Part shown: one piece after another, positions 14,114-20,963 of the stretch | How positions within the stretch are numbered: position 1 is the first letter of the stretch | How the letters are laid out: the number at the start of each line of letters is the position of its first letter | Assembly (NCBI GenBank): GCA_036274495.1 | Contig: DASUFP010000001.1 | Location: 1-20,963 of the forward strand | Origin: DASUFP01 sp036274495 | GTDB taxonomy: Bacteria > Bacteroidota > Bacteroidia > AKYH767-A > OLB10 | Length of the DNA stretch: 20,963 nt | Direction of reading: 5' to 3' | Position numbers and translations under genes: made by a program | The notes under the pieces: generated by a model | Database searches by the model: none | Seen by the model: the letters and a program-made list of their open reading frames with translations, nothing else | Told to the model about the DNA's origin: nothing

Positions 14114-16171
14114 TTACTTTTCATTTCGGGTGGCTACCCGGTACAAAGCTAATGCCAGTAAACAGAAAAACCCTGTTCCCAGCAATTGATAACCTGTTTC
14201 TCCTAACATACTATGCAGGGCAGGTTCCAGGTTTACCCCGTTCAGCCAATTTGCAACCGATTCATTTACTGACAATAAGGCTACAATTACACCTGCAAGG
14301 GCCCCGCCGGCCACAAGTCCGGTAGCAAATAAACTTCCTTTTCCTAATTCGGCATCTTCAACAGCTCTTTTTTTCTTTCTGGACTGCCAGTCAGCGATGC
14401 CTTTCATTACGCCTCCTGCAAATATCGGAAGAGTTGTGGATAATGGCAGGTAGGCGCCTACTGCAAAGGATAACGATTTAACTCCGCAGAGTTCCACTGT
14501 AACAGCAATAAAAACCCCTACGAGAACAAACTGCCAGTCGAGGTTGAAAGAAAGGAGTCCTTTAATCAAGGTAGCCATAAGTGTACCCTGTGGTGCAGGA
14601 TACTTATCGCTCCCAATAGCATGCATGATTCCTTGCTGAGCCATTTCTTTTGTCGGCTGATCAAGTATGTGGACCGTAACACCAATTACAAGCGAGGAGA
14701 CAATTGCTCCAATGAATAGTGCCAGTTGCTGATATTTTGGGGTTGCTCCCACGATATATCCCGTTTTCAGGTCCTGTGAGGTGGCACCGGCATTGGCAGC
14801 TGCAATACAAATCATACTACCTACAACCAGCGCCATTGGCTCAAAAATTTTACCTGTCCATCCTACAGCAATAAAAATGAGAGAAGTTCCCATCAGTGTT
14901 GCTATTGTCATTCCGGAAATAGGGTTTGATGAAGCCCCGATAACACCAACGATTCTGCTGGAAACGGTGACAAAGAAAAAGCCGAATACAACAACAAGCA
15001 CCCCTATAAGAATTTTATTAAAAATGTTATCACCGGGAATCTGAGGAAGCAATGCCATAAGTACAACCAGAACAATACTTCCTGCAATTACAGTTTTAAA
15101 CGGAAGGTCGTTGTCGGTGCGTACAACTGTTTGGTTGTTGTTCTTTTCTTTCATCGAACCAAGGCTGTCACGAAAAGAGGAGACGATTGTAGGAAGTGTC
15201 TTTATTAAAGTGATAAATCCGCCGGCGGCAACCGCGCCGGCACCTATTTGACGGACATAAGCCCTGTAAACTGCGGTTGCTGTATTGTCAAACACATGCA
15301 ACTGCGGATCCCAGTTTCCGGGACCTCCGTGTGTAAGGATATTACTCAGGTAACCCAGTTTTACCAGTTGCAGTGCTATGGTGTCGGGAGGAACCAACGT
15401 AGCAAGCAAGGGTATCAATCCGAGCCAGCCGAGAACCCCGCCGGCCACCAGCACGCCGGCAATTTTGGGTCCTATGATATATCCGACACCCAAATACTCA
15501 GGAGTAATTTCACCGTTAATAGTTGCCGATGGAAAATATTTATTGGTCTGACGGGTCATCCATGCCGGAGTTTCGGCTATTACATGCAGTACTTTCTGCA
15601 ACAGTGCATACACCAATGCAAAACCCAGTCCCTGGTAGGCGGTCTTTGCAAAATCGCCTCCCTTATCGCCTGCAATAAGAACCGATGCACAGGCTGTTCC
15701 TTCAGGGTAAGGCAGCGATTCATGTTCCTTAACGATGAGTGAACGTCTGAGGGGTATCATCATAAGTGTTCCGAGAACTCCTCCTAAAACAGCAAGTGAA
15801 AAAATGGTCCAGTAACTAAAAAAATGTTCGCCTACAGATGTGCCGGCTTCGTTAGCCGACAAAAACAAAAATCCCGGAAGGGTAAAAACAACACCGGCGG
15901 CAATCGACTCACCTGCTGAGCCGGTGGTTTGAATGATGTTGTTTTCAAGTATGGTTGTTTTAAAAAATTTCCTGCCGAGTGAAATGGCCAATACCGAAAT
16001 TGGTATGGAAGCCGAAACGGTGAGCCCGGCTCTTAACGCCAGATAAACAGTTGCTGCCCCGAAAATAATTCCGAATGTGGCGCCAAGCAGAATCGACTTC
16101 AATGTGAATTCAGCTACCGAATCGGTACCTGAAATGTATGGTTTGAATTCTTTGATTGTCTTCTTATCCAT
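14114..16171 (-). CDS. Oligopeptide transporter, OPT family
   Basis: A 685-residue polytopic inner-membrane protein of the OPT (oligopeptide transporter/YSL) family. The N-terminal part has the bacterial family block ENNIIQTTGSAGESIAAGVV within residues 76-95, preceded by YLALRAGLTVSASIPISVL. Later blocks include YPEGTACASVL in a cytosolic loop, and ATSQDLKTGYIVGATPKYQQ. Family members carry small peptides or metal chelates with protons. The length is normal for bacterial OPT proteins and there are no interruptions. Upstream at 16192-16228 lies the terminator of the POT symporter gene, so this gene needs its own promoter, which I could not place. Substrate is not predictable. Confidence 0.93.
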   Translation of the reverse strand: MDKKTIKEFKPYISGTDSVAEFTLKSILLGATFGIIFGAATVYLALRAGLTVSASIPISVLAISLGRKFFKTTILENNIIQTTGSAGESIAAGVVFTLPGFLFLSANEAGTSVGEHFFSYWTIFSLAVLGGVLGTLMMIPLRRSLIVKEHESLPYPEGTACASVLIAGDKGGDFAKTAYQGLGFALVYALLQKVLHVIAETPAWMTRQTNKYFPSATINGEITPEYLGVGYIIGPKIAGVLVAGGVLGWLGLIPLLATLVPPDTIALQLVKLGYLSNILTHGGPGNWDPQLHVFDNTATAVYRAYVRQIGAGAVAAGGFITLIKTLPTIVSSFRDSLGSMKEKNNNQTVVRTDNDLPFKTVIAGSIVLVVLMALLPQIPGDNIFNKILIGVLVVVFGFFFVTVSSRIVGVIGASSNPISGMTIATLMGTSLIFIAVGWTGKIFEPMALVVGSMICIAAANAGATSQDLKTGYIVGATPKYQQLALFIGAIVSSLVIGVTVHILDQPTKEMAQQGIMHAIGSDKYPAPQGTLMATLIKGLLSFNLDWQFVLVGVFIAVTVELCGVKSLSFAVGAYLPLSTTLPIFAGGVMKGIADWQSRKKKRAVEDAELGKGSLFATGLVAGGALAGVIVALLSVNESVANWLNGVNLEPALHSMLGETGYQLLGTGFFCLLALALYRVATRNEK

Positions 16172-16191
16172 TTCTTAAAGCTTTGCTGAAT

Positions 16192-16228
16192 AAAAAAGAC
16201 TAACCGAATGTTAAAGTCCGGTTAGTCT
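16192..16228 (-). terminator. Terminator after the POT symporter gene
   Basis: AGACTAACCG (16197-16206) and CGGTTAGTCT (16219-16228) are perfect complements around a 12-nt loop. On the minus strand the hairpin is followed by TTTTTT (16197-16192), as in an intrinsic terminator, 27 nt past the stop at 16256. It separates this gene from the OPT gene. Confidence 0.88.
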
Positions 16229-16255
16229 CTGCTGTCAGTATAACATGATTTGTTT

Positions 16256-18031
16256 TTAATTTACACCATGCATCATTTTTATGAGCCGCTTGTAAAGCAC
16301 TAAAAGAAGTAATGCCGCTGAACCACTCAACACAATAAAGACACAGAAGAAAATAAACAAATTCGAAATTTCAATCCCAAGTATGCTTGGAATATGAACG
16401 GCTGCTGCTGTTTCGCCCCCTTCTCCTGCTCCGGGAGGAATAAGGGCGCTAAGTGTGCCTGCAAATTTGTTAGCCGCCGCATTAGCCAGAAACCAGGTGC
16501 CCATCAATAATGACGACAATCGTAAAGGCGCCAGCTTACTTACCATACTGAGTCCGATTGGAGAGAGACACAATTCACCCATTGTATGAACAATATACAG
16601 AGCAAACAACCAGAACATTGCAATTTTAGTTGTAGAATCAACACCGTGAACAGCATAGGCAATAATCACATATCCCAATGCCACCAGTGCAAGTCCCAGG
16701 GTCATTTTTAAGGGTGAAGAGGGCTCCATATTCATCTTTGCAAGACGTCCCCATAGCATAGTAAACACCGGTGCAAGGACAATAATCGCCAGCGGGTTGA
16801 TACTTTGAAACCAGGAGGCCGGGAATTCACTTTTGTGATAATCGGTAATTGTTCCCATTACCGTTAATGCAGCCAAAACTAAAATGCCGACTATCTGAAC
16901 CGTTCCAATGGTTTTTTTAGTCCAGTCGAAGAACCATCCCAATGCTTTCGAAAGGAAATAAACTATCCCCATGGCGAAGATCATGATTACATACCGGTTC
17001 ACATTAATTTCGACAGACCGGTCGACCTGTTGATCGGCGAACAGGGTAAGCGAGGCACCTGCCTGTTCGAAACAGGCCCAGAAAAAGACCACAAAAAAGG
17101 CAAGAATGAAGATTACATAGATACGTTCTTTCTCGTCTTTGGTAAGCGACTTATCGCTCAGAATAATAATCGGCATAGCCACCATTGAAAGATAAATGAG
17201 GTAGGCGATCAGATCCAGGTTAGCTACGGTGTTAGCCAGTGATCCTTCCGTTGCGATGGCAGCGGCTCCAAAAATCCACTCCACAATCGAACTGAAATTC
17301 ATGAGGGAATAGATAAGGAGAACAGACCCGATGATAACCCCGTAAGTAGAGAGCCCCATTTTTTGTTTTGGCATACCAAGCGGTTGCCCGTCAGGGTCTT
17401 TCAGGTGTTTGTTTTTTAAAATTTCAAATGATATAGTGCTGATAACCATGCCTATAGCTGCCGCCAAAAAGCCATATTTAAAGTCAAAAATGCTTCCGGT
17501 ATCGCCCAGCCCTCCGCAAATAAGAGGAGAGAAAAAGGCGCCCAGGTTAATACCCATATAAAAGATGGTGAAAGCCCCGTCGATGCGGGAGTCGTTTTTA
17601 GGATACAGCTGACCCACCATGGTGGAGATATTGGGTTTGAAAAAACCGTTTCCGATAATCAGAAAGGTCAGACCGCCCCACATCATTGAAATGCTGAATG
17701 CGCTCTGTATACCTTCTGTGACCGCATTTCCGCTGAGAAACAACATAAACTGTCCAATTGCCATCATGATTCCCCCAACCAGAATGCTTCTCCGGTTGCC
17801 CCAGAATTTATCTGAAATATATCCTCCCAAAAGAGGGGTGAGGTATACCAGGCCGGTAAAACTCCCGTAGATATTGGAAGAGTCGGCATCTGTCATAAAC
17901 AGGGCTTTGGTCATAAATAAGATAAAAATAGCCCGCATCCCGTAGTAACTGAATCGTTCCCACATTTCTGTGAAAAAGAGGAGGTAAAGTCCCTTAGGGT
18001 GGCCCTGGGTAGAGTTTGAAGAATCTGCCAT
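16256..18031 (-). CDS. Peptide:proton symporter, POT/PTR2 family
   Basis: A major-facilitator-type symporter that takes up di- and tripeptides with protons. I start it at the ATG at 18031 (591 residues), because the longer in-frame start at 18136 adds 35 residues without family character. The signature ExxERFxYYG is intact at 22-31 (EMWERFSYYG), followed by GGYISDKFWGNRRSILVGG at about 69-87. The protein has about 14 hydrophobic segments, the number usual for bacterial POT transporters. In the middle is the VFFWACFEQAGASLTLFADQ segment common in this group. It is set off from the OPT gene by a terminator. Two peptide uptake systems side by side suggest growth on peptides. Confidence 0.92.
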   Translation of the reverse strand: MADSSNSTQGHPKGLYLLFFTEMWERFSYYGMRAIFILFMTKALFMTDADSSNIYGSFTGLVYLTPLLGGYISDKFWGNRRSILVGGIMMAIGQFMLFLSGNAVTEGIQSAFSISMMWGGLTFLIIGNGFFKPNISTMVGQLYPKNDSRIDGAFTIFYMGINLGAFFSPLICGGLGDTGSIFDFKYGFLAAAIGMVISTISFEILKNKHLKDPDGQPLGMPKQKMGLSTYGVIIGSVLLIYSLMNFSSIVEWIFGAAAIATEGSLANTVANLDLIAYLIYLSMVAMPIIILSDKSLTKDEKERIYVIFILAFFVVFFWACFEQAGASLTLFADQQVDRSVEINVNRYVIMIFAMGIVYFLSKALGWFFDWTKKTIGTVQIVGILVLAALTVMGTITDYHKSEFPASWFQSINPLAIIVLAPVFTMLWGRLAKMNMEPSSPLKMTLGLALVALGYVIIAYAVHGVDSTTKIAMFWLFALYIVHTMGELCLSPIGLSMVSKLAPLRLSSLLMGTWFLANAAANKFAGTLSALIPPGAGEGGETAAAVHIPSILGIEISNLFIFFCVFIVLSGSAALLLLVLYKRLIKMMHGVN

Positions 18032-18235
18032 AAACTTGTTTTTTGTTGTTTTGAGTGCGGTGCTAATGTACATTTTTTTGCAAACAGGCAGAAATAAGGG
18101 CCCGCTCCATAATAAGGTGGGGAGGGCAATCGTCAACTGCCGAATTACTTAAATTGTACCGGAATGACGGAGTAATTGATTTTTTTATAATTTTATGATT
18201 GCAAAAACCTAAGTTTAACTCAATAACAGCATCCA

Positions 18236-18433
18236 ATGCCTACAGGAACCGTAAAGTTTTACAACCGTAAAAAGGGTTTCGGATTTATCAAAATTGATGA
18301 TTCTGACAAAGAGATCTTCGTTCATGCCACCGGTATAGTAGATAAACGTAATCTGGAAGAAAACGACAGGGTTACGTTTGAGGAAGGCACCAGCGACAGA
18401 GGTCCCGCAGCAGTTAATGTCCAGAAAATCTGA
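18236..18433 (+). CDS. Cold-shock domain protein, CspA family
   Basis: A 65-residue single cold-shock domain, an RNA/single-strand DNA binding beta-barrel that keeps mRNAs open. RNP1 is seen as KGFGFI (13-18) and RNP2 as IFVHAT (27-32), with the opening GTVKFYN typical of the family. The ATG at 18236 has no Shine-Dalgarno before it. A near-consensus -7 box, TATGATTG (18194-18201), could start a leader of about 30 nt; TTG at 18176 is a little too close (15 nt) for a good -33. The 204-nt gap between the POT start and this gene holds nothing else I can support. Whether it is cold-induced cannot be seen. Confidence 0.93.
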   Translation: MPTGTVKFYNRKKGFGFIKIDDSDKEIFVHATGIVDKRNLEENDRVTFEEGTSDRGPAAVNVQKI

Positions 18434-18476
18434 TGCTGTTTCATCCGCCGGCATACGGCACCTAATTTCTACTCAA

Positions 18477-20285
18477 ATGTTAAATAAAGCATTGGCTGTT
18501 ATTTTTATAACAGCAGCTCCTTTTTTGGTCTCAGCACAATCGTTTATCACAGCCGGAGGAGGACCTATTCCCGATAATAATACAGAGGTCTGCTACGACA
18601 TTGTGGTTTCGGGACTGCCGTCGGTAATCGACACATCTTTTGGAATTACTTTAACGTGTATCGATCTGACTCATACCTACGATTCGGATCTTAAAATTTC
18701 GTTGCGTGCTCCGGACAATACTGTTGTAGTATTGTCGAATCACAATGGCGGTGGCGGCGATAATTATACCTTCACCTGTTTTTCTGAAAACGGTGTTGAC
18801 GGGTGGATCATGTTTGGTGCACCTCCTTTCTCAGGAAACTGGATTCCTGAATATTCCATCAATGCATTTAATAACGGAATGGATCCTAACGGTACCTGGC
18901 AGTTATGTATTATTGATGAAGTGCCGGCCGATTCGGGTCATTTTAATTTTGCAACAATCACCTTTGGCAACAACCCTCCTCCCGATCCGGGACTGCCACC
19001 CGGAATATGCAGCACAACAAATGCTTCAGCTTGCTCCTGTCCCGATACGACCATTACCGACTGCGACCTGCTTCCTGACATGACCGCCTCGGCCATGATT
19101 ATTCAGCAGGAACATACAGAATATCCCGGGTACATGACAGTCTCCAATGCCACACCAAACATTGGCTATGGTCCGCTTGAAATTCGGGGTATAAATGTTT
19201 GCTATTGCGATACCCAGGTGGTTGGATGCAATACACCACAATGTCCTGACGGAAGTTATCCCAAACAATTAATTACCCAGCGCATTTACCACAAAAACGG
19301 ACAGGTGATGTCCTATTGGGATCACCCTGCAGGTACTATGACCTATCATCCCACACACTTGCATATGCATGTCGATGACTGGGCAATTTACACACTTCGC
19401 ATAGCCACGGCAGATCCGATTCCAACCCATTGGCCCATCATTGGTGACGGAGCAAAAATCAGTTTCTGTCTTATTAACCTGGGAAACTGTTCGGGCAGCC
19501 CCGGTTTCTGTCTCGATACACTTGGCAATACGGTGTTAAGTCAGGATCTCCCCAACAACGGGCTGGGATCGGTTACCGGTTGCGGTAACGAACAGGGTAT
19601 TTATGTGGGAAGTCTCGATATTTATGGACAAGGTCTGAGCGGTCAGCAGATAGATTTTCCGGGAATATGCAATGGTGACTATTACATTGTTTCTGAAACA
19701 GACCCGTTGAATAATTTCCTGGAGACCAATGACAATAATAACTGGGCGGCTGTTCCGGTTACCTTAACGCAACAGGGAACAGGTCCGGTGAATCCTACTT
19801 TCAATGCAACAGTTAATGGATTCACAGCTTCGTTCAATTCACTTGTTCCCGGTGTTACCTCATACATGTATTATTTTGGTGACGGCGATTCATCTAACGT
19901 GAGCAATACTTCACACACCTATGCTGCGCCGGGTACGTACACTGTGACGCTCCAGTTGTATAACGGAACCTGTACCGCCACCATTGCACAGCAGGTAACC
20001 ATAAACAGTTCAGTCGGGTTGCAGGAAGTTACGTTTGACAATCTCACCATACAACCCAATCCATTTGTTGCAGCTGCATCAGTGAAGTATATGCTGAAGA
20101 AAAATTCGATGGTTTCAATCAGGGTCTATGACCTGAAAGGTTCTCTCGTAAAGGAAATAACCAACAGCATGGAGTCGGCGGGGTTGCATGAACATCGGGT
20201 TGACGGATTGGAAGCAGGCACCTACTTTCTCAGGATGGTAAGCGGCAGTTCAGTTGTAAATTACAAACTTGTAAGTCTGCACTAA
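18477..20285 (+). CDS. Secreted lysyl-oxidase-like protein with P-domain, PKD and T9SS sorting domain
   Basis: From the ATG at 18477 (602 residues) it has a signal peptide (1-20, then QS), a P-domain as in proprotein convertases (about 25-165; DLTHTYDSDLKISLRAP, ending NGTWQLCIID), a lysyl-oxidase-like domain (about 198-430), a PKD domain (about 436-512; YYFGDGDSS, HTYAAPGTYTV) and a T9SS type A tail (from about 516; LTIQPNPF). In the oxidase part, H291-x-x-H294-x-H296-x-H298 matches the copper motif of lysyl oxidases. K327 (AKISFCL) and Y383 (SLDIYGQ) align with the Lys and Tyr that form the LTQ cofactor, and GQQIDF with NNFLETNDNNN matches the domain's end. Known lysyl oxidases oxidise peptidyl lysine to an aldehyde. 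Activity and substrate here are inferred. A longer in-frame start at 18378 overlaps the cold-shock gene and is rejected. Confidence 0.85.
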   Translation: MLNKALAVIFITAAPFLVSAQSFITAGGGPIPDNNTEVCYDIVVSGLPSVIDTSFGITLTCIDLTHTYDSDLKISLRAPDNTVVVLSNHNGGGGDNYTFTCFSENGVDGWIMFGAPPFSGNWIPEYSINAFNNGMDPNGTWQLCIIDEVPADSGHFNFATITFGNNPPPDPGLPPGICSTTNASACSCPDTTITDCDLLPDMTASAMIIQQEHTEYPGYMTVSNATPNIGYGPLEIRGINVCYCDTQVVGCNTPQCPDGSYPKQLITQRIYHKNGQVMSYWDHPAGTMTYHPTHLHMHVDDWAIYTLRIATADPIPTHWPIIGDGAKISFCLINLGNCSGSPGFCLDTLGNTVLSQDLPNNGLGSVTGCGNEQGIYVGSLDIYGQGLSGQQIDFPGICNGDYYIVSETDPLNNFLETNDNNNWAAVPVTLTQQGTGPVNPTFNATVNGFTASFNSLVPGVTSYMYYFGDGDSSNVSNTSHTYAAPGTYTVTLQLYNGTCTATIAQQVTINSSVGLQEVTFDNLTIQPNPFVAAASVKYMLKKNSMVSIRVYDLKGSLVKEITNSMESAGLHEHRVDGLEAGTYFLRMVSGSSVVNYKLVSLH

Positions 20286-20306
20286 GCAATCAAGAAGCAT
20301 CGGGCT

Positions 20307-20963
20307 TTATTCCTTGCCGTTTTTTTCGCCCTGTTCGTAAGCTTCAATTATATCCTTAACAAGTTTGTGACGCACAACATCTCGTGAGTCCAGAAAAACA
20401 AAACCGATTCCTTTTACGCCTTTTAGCAGTTCGAGTCCCTGTATAAGTCCCGATGGTTGATTTTTCGGCAAATCAACCTGTGTAACATCACCGGTTAGGA
20501 TAAATTTTGCACTTGGGCCCATCCGCGTTAAAAACATCTTCAACTGGCTTCTCGTCGCATTTTGGGCCTCATCCAAAATCACATAGGCATTGTCCAGTGT
20601 CCTTCCGCGCATAAATGCAAGCGGAGCCACTTCGATAATGCTGTTTTCGAGAAAGGAGCGTAACTTTTCACCCGGTATCATGTCAAACAGGGCATCGTAT
20701 AAAGGTCTCAGATAAGGGTCAATTTTTTCTTTCAGATCGCCGGGAAGAAAGCCGAGATTTTCTCCTGCTTCAACGGCCGGACGGGTCAGAATTATTCTCC
20801 TGACCTCCTTATTTCTGAGGGCTCGTACGGCAAGGGCAACAGCAGTATAGGTTTTTCCGGTGCCTGCCGGCCCGATAGCAAAAACAATATCGCTTTTAAA
20901 TGAAGATTCAACCAGGTTCATCTGACCCGGAGTCCTGGCTTTGACAATAAGTCCGTTAGGCCC
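20307..20963 (-). CDS. phoH: PhoH-like ATPase (partial, N-terminus missing)
   Basis: The frame is open to the right edge of the window, so the N-terminal part of the protein is outside; residues preceding the first visible Met read GPNGLIVKARTPGQ, which fits the PhoH consensus and shows that this Met is internal. Walker A is GPAGTGKT and Walker B is VILDEAQNA, with the typical TRPAVEAGENLGFLPGDL stretch between them and LTGDVTQVDLP after. PhoH proteins are cytosolic ATPases of the P-loop class linked to RNA metabolism and phosphate starvation; the exact role varies. It converges on the lysyl-oxidase-like gene with a 21-nt gap and no clear terminator between. Confidence 0.94.
   Translation of the reverse strand, partial: GPNGLIVKARTPGQMNLVESSFKSDIVFAIGPAGTGKTYTAVALAVRALRNKEVRRIILTRPAVEAGENLGFLPGDLKEKIDPYLRPLYDALFDMIPGEKLRSFLENSIIEVAPLAFMRGRTLDNAYVILDEAQNATRSQLKMFLTRMGPSAKFILTGDVTQVDLPKNQPSGLIQGLELLKGVKGIGFVFLDSRDVVRHKLVKDIIEAYEQGEKNGKE

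Noticed and set aside
18032..18136. Longer N-terminus for the POT symporter
   Set aside because: The extra 35 residues are not typical of the family, which starts shortly before the ExxERFxYYG motif.
18447..18459. GCCG-GCATA-CGGC hairpin after the cold-shock gene
   Set aside because: The stem is only 4 bp and no T run follows, so it is unlikely to end transcription.
18378..18476. Longer N-terminus for the lysyl-oxidase-like protein
   Set aside because: It overlaps the cold-shock gene and would bury the signal peptide that starts at 18477.
1..20963. Mobile elements, phage genes, CRISPR arrays or defence systems
   Set aside because: No transposase, integrase, spaced direct repeats or known defence gene was seen in either strand.

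Overview
The window looks like chromosomal DNA of a member of the Bacteroidota. Three large proteins end in type IX secretion (T9SS) sorting domains. There is a bacillithiol gene (bshB1) and a CcmE of the Cys-type. Promoter-like TAnnTTTG boxes occur upstream of several genes, and Shine-Dalgarno sequences are weak or absent. I see no insertion sequence, phage gene or CRISPR array, and the genus cannot be fixed from the sequence alone.

Layout. (1) 1-3704, minus strand: a cytochrome c maturation operon in the order ccmB, ccmC, ccmD-like, ccmE, ccmF (ccmF runs off the left edge). (2) 3768-4484, plus strand: bshB1, divergent from ccmB and closed by a strong bidirectional terminator. (3) 4535-8484, minus strand: two tandem paralogous secreted proteins of 632 and 624 aa with Asp-box repeats, calcium-loop-like motifs and T9SS tails, separated by a terminator. 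(4) 8655-13241, minus strand: a tight three-gene unit of a copper-type P1B ATPase, a GT4 glycosyltransferase and a Wzx-like flippase. (5) 13361-13434, plus strand: tRNA-His with its own promoter and terminator. (6) 13494-18031, minus strand: a thioredoxin-fold lipoprotein, an OPT-family oligopeptide transporter and a POT/PTR2-family peptide-proton symporter. (7) 18236-20285, plus strand: a small cold-shock protein followed by a secreted protein with a P-domain, a lysyl-oxidase-like domain, a PKD domain and a T9SS tail. (8) 20307-20963, minus strand: phoH, running off the right edge.

How it fits together. The ccm genes move heme across the inner membrane and attach it to apocytochromes c. bshB1 supplies the low-molecular-weight thiol bacillithiol. 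The copper ATPase, the thioredoxin-like lipoprotein and the putative copper amine oxidase all touch redox or metal chemistry at the envelope, but only the ccm genes are clearly one pathway. The two peptide transporters and the secreted proteins suggest a protein- or peptide-using lifestyle.

The most interesting item is the protein at 18477-20285. It keeps the HxxHxHxH copper-site pattern of lysyl oxidases, and it has a Lys and a Tyr at places matching the residues that form the LTQ cofactor, here in a T9SS-exported multidomain protein.
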